From: Bacteroidaceae bacterium
GTDB lineage: Bacteria; Bacteroidota; Bacteroidia; Bacteroidales; Bacteroidaceae
Direction of reading: 5' to 3'
DNA: 64,000 nucleotides
Assembly: GCA_017560125.1 (NCBI GenBank)
Contig: JAFYOS010000028.1
Span: 1 to 64,000, forward strand
In this document: positions 63,198-64,000 of the stretch, piece by piece
Layout of the letters: every line of letters begins with the position of its first letter
Position numbering within the stretch: the first letter of the stretch is position 1
Made by a program: the position numbers and the translations under genes
The notes under the pieces: model-generated
Database searches by the model: none
Seen by the model: only the letters and a program-made list of their open reading frames with translations
What the model was told of the DNA's origin: nothing

Positions 63198-64000
63198 TTA
63201 TAATATTTTGCCCAGAATTTTATCCATCACCCAGTTGGTGGGGGTTGCGCTGACGCTGTCGCATGTGCATATGCCGCGCTGTTGCAAGTGCTCTACGATG
63301 TTTTTTATCAATGGCAGTTGTACATAAAGCGGGTTGGGTACGTTGAACTCCTCGTGTCCGTTGCTGCTGTACAGATGTATGGGTTCGAAGGTAAATACCG
63401 AGAACTTTATGCTGCCTTCGCTGCCGAAAATCTCAATGTGGTCTTCGCGTGCCGATTCGTGTGCAACGAAGCACCACGAACCCGAGCCGGGAATGCCTGT
63501 TTCGAATTTGAAGCATGCGCTCACGGTGTCCTCGGCTTTGTAGAGGCCGCCACGGTTTGTTGAGTAGCCTTCAGCCTCGAGTATGCAGCCAAACATCTCC
63601 TGCAACAGGTCGAGCTGATGGGGCGCAAGGTCGTAGAAATATCCACCGCCGGCGATGTCGGGTATCACTCGCCACGGCAGGTTGCTGCGGTTGAAGTCGA
63701 GGTCGCGCGGGGGGACTGCAAAACGTATCTGCACGTTGAGTATTTTACCTATGCGTGGCAACAGCTCGCGTACTTTGCTGAAGTAGGGCAGATAGCGACG
63801 ATAGTAGGCGACGAAGCATGGCACGCCTGTCTCTTGCGATATGCGGTTTATTCGTGCACAGTCCTCGTAGTTGGCCGCGAGGGGCTTCTCTACATATACG
63901 GGCTTTCCTGCCTTCATGGACATGATGGCGAATGTGGCGTGCGATGATGGGGGAGTGGCTATATACACCGCGTTCACTTCGGGGTCGTCAATGAGCTCCT
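63198..64000 (-). CDS. Gfo/Idh/MocA-family oxidoreductase, N-terminus beyond window end
   Basis: At least 267 residues; the frame stays open to base 64000, where it reads ELIDDPEVNAVYIATPPSSHATF, so the NAD(P)-binding glycine motif lies outside the window. Visible parts are AGKPVYVEKPLAANYEDC with the EKP lysine, PCFVAYYRRYLPYFSKV, and DIAGGGYFYDLAPHQLDLLQEMFG with the catalytic His in the DLAPHQ motif. It oxidises or reduces a sugar, inositol or similar substrate with NAD(P). It is probably co-transcribed with the DUF4421 gene. Confidence 0.92.
   Translation of the reverse strand, partial: ELIDDPEVNAVYIATPPSSHATFAIMSMKAGKPVYVEKPLAANYEDCARINRISQETGVPCFVAYYRRYLPYFSKVRELLPRIGKILNVQIRFAVPPRDLDFNRSNLPWRVIPDIAGGGYFYDLAPHQLDLLQEMFGCILEAEGYSTNRGGLYKAEDTVSACFKFETGIPGSGSWCFVAHESAREDHIEIFGSEGSIKFSVFTFEPIHLYSSNGHEEFNVPNPLYVQLPLIKNIVEHLQQRGICTCDSVSATPTNWVMDKILGKIL

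Overview
The window reads as the chromosome of a Bacteroidales bacterium (phylum Bacteroidota), probably a gut or oral anaerobe of the Bacteroides/Prevotella/Porphyromonas type. Three things support this: promoters of the Bacteroidota form TTTG-N19/20-TAnnTTTG in front of many genes; a one-piece tmRNA whose tag reads GENNYALAA; and gene content that includes Na+-translocating NADH:quinone reductase, PPi-dependent phosphofructokinase, an S46 dipeptidyl-peptidase, GH33 and GH36 glycosidases, a fimbrillin-like lipoprotein, and DUF3078 and DUF4421 outer-membrane proteins. I see no rRNA, CRISPR array, prophage or insertion sequence. Most genes are ordinary chromosomal genes; the accessory-looking part is 1-16.5 kb.

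Layout. 1-5.1 kb: a probable transcription unit of a CotH-kinase-like protein (cut by the window edge), a lipoprotein joining a fimbrillin-like module to an endonuclease/exonuclease/phosphatase (EEP) domain through an Asp/Asn/Thr/Gly repeat, and an OmpA-family protein. 5.4-16.5 kb: three consecutive ~1,190-residue secreted paralogs, each followed by its own terminator, built from duplicated discoidin-like, beta-rich and helical modules and sharing one C-terminal tail. 16.7-22.6 kb: the complete nqrABCDEF operon. 22.6-25.0 kb (minus): HAD phosphatase, coiled-coil lipoprotein, rsmI. 25.2-29.6 kb (plus): AI-2E-family permease, tRNA-Lys, DUF1846 protein, PH-domain protein, MerR regulator. 29.7-34.2 kb (minus): sialidase and alpha-galactosidase, in separate units. 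34.3-42.0 kb: PASTA protein and pseudouridine synthase (plus), GH25 lysozyme and PPi-PFK (minus), a small protein with a golvesin/amidase-like secreted protein (plus). 42.0-50.3 kb (all minus): a WaaP-like kinase, an outer-membrane protein beside a Trp/Tyr/Gly-rich secreted protein, an AraC regulator, a small membrane protein, ssrA, rny, zapA and a coiled-coil partner. 50.5-55.1 kb (minus): DPP7-type peptidase, two glycosyltransferase-type proteins and a DNA-glycosylase-like protein. 55.2-64.0 kb: a small tail-anchored protein, yidC with a companion, DUF3078 plus a CPA2 antiporter, and DUF4421 plus an oxidoreductase cut by the window end.

How the genes fit together. NQR would supply the Na+ gradient of an anaerobic respiratory chain and PPi-PFK the glycolytic step. 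Sialidase, alpha-galactosidase and DPP7 act on host or dietary glycans and peptides. YidC, PASTA, GH25, ZapA and the OmpA and other barrel proteins serve the envelope and division. The best candidates for undescribed biology are the three giant secreted paralogs, the EEP lipoprotein with its CotH-like neighbour, the Trp-rich protein beside an outer-membrane protein, the Cys-rich tail on NqrC, and the rny terminator that overlaps the ssrA promoter.

Several longest open frames start too far upstream, in promoter DNA or a tRNA. I moved those starts (12901, 26639, 31946, 34185, 36872, 42754, 49564) and give the reason in each entry.
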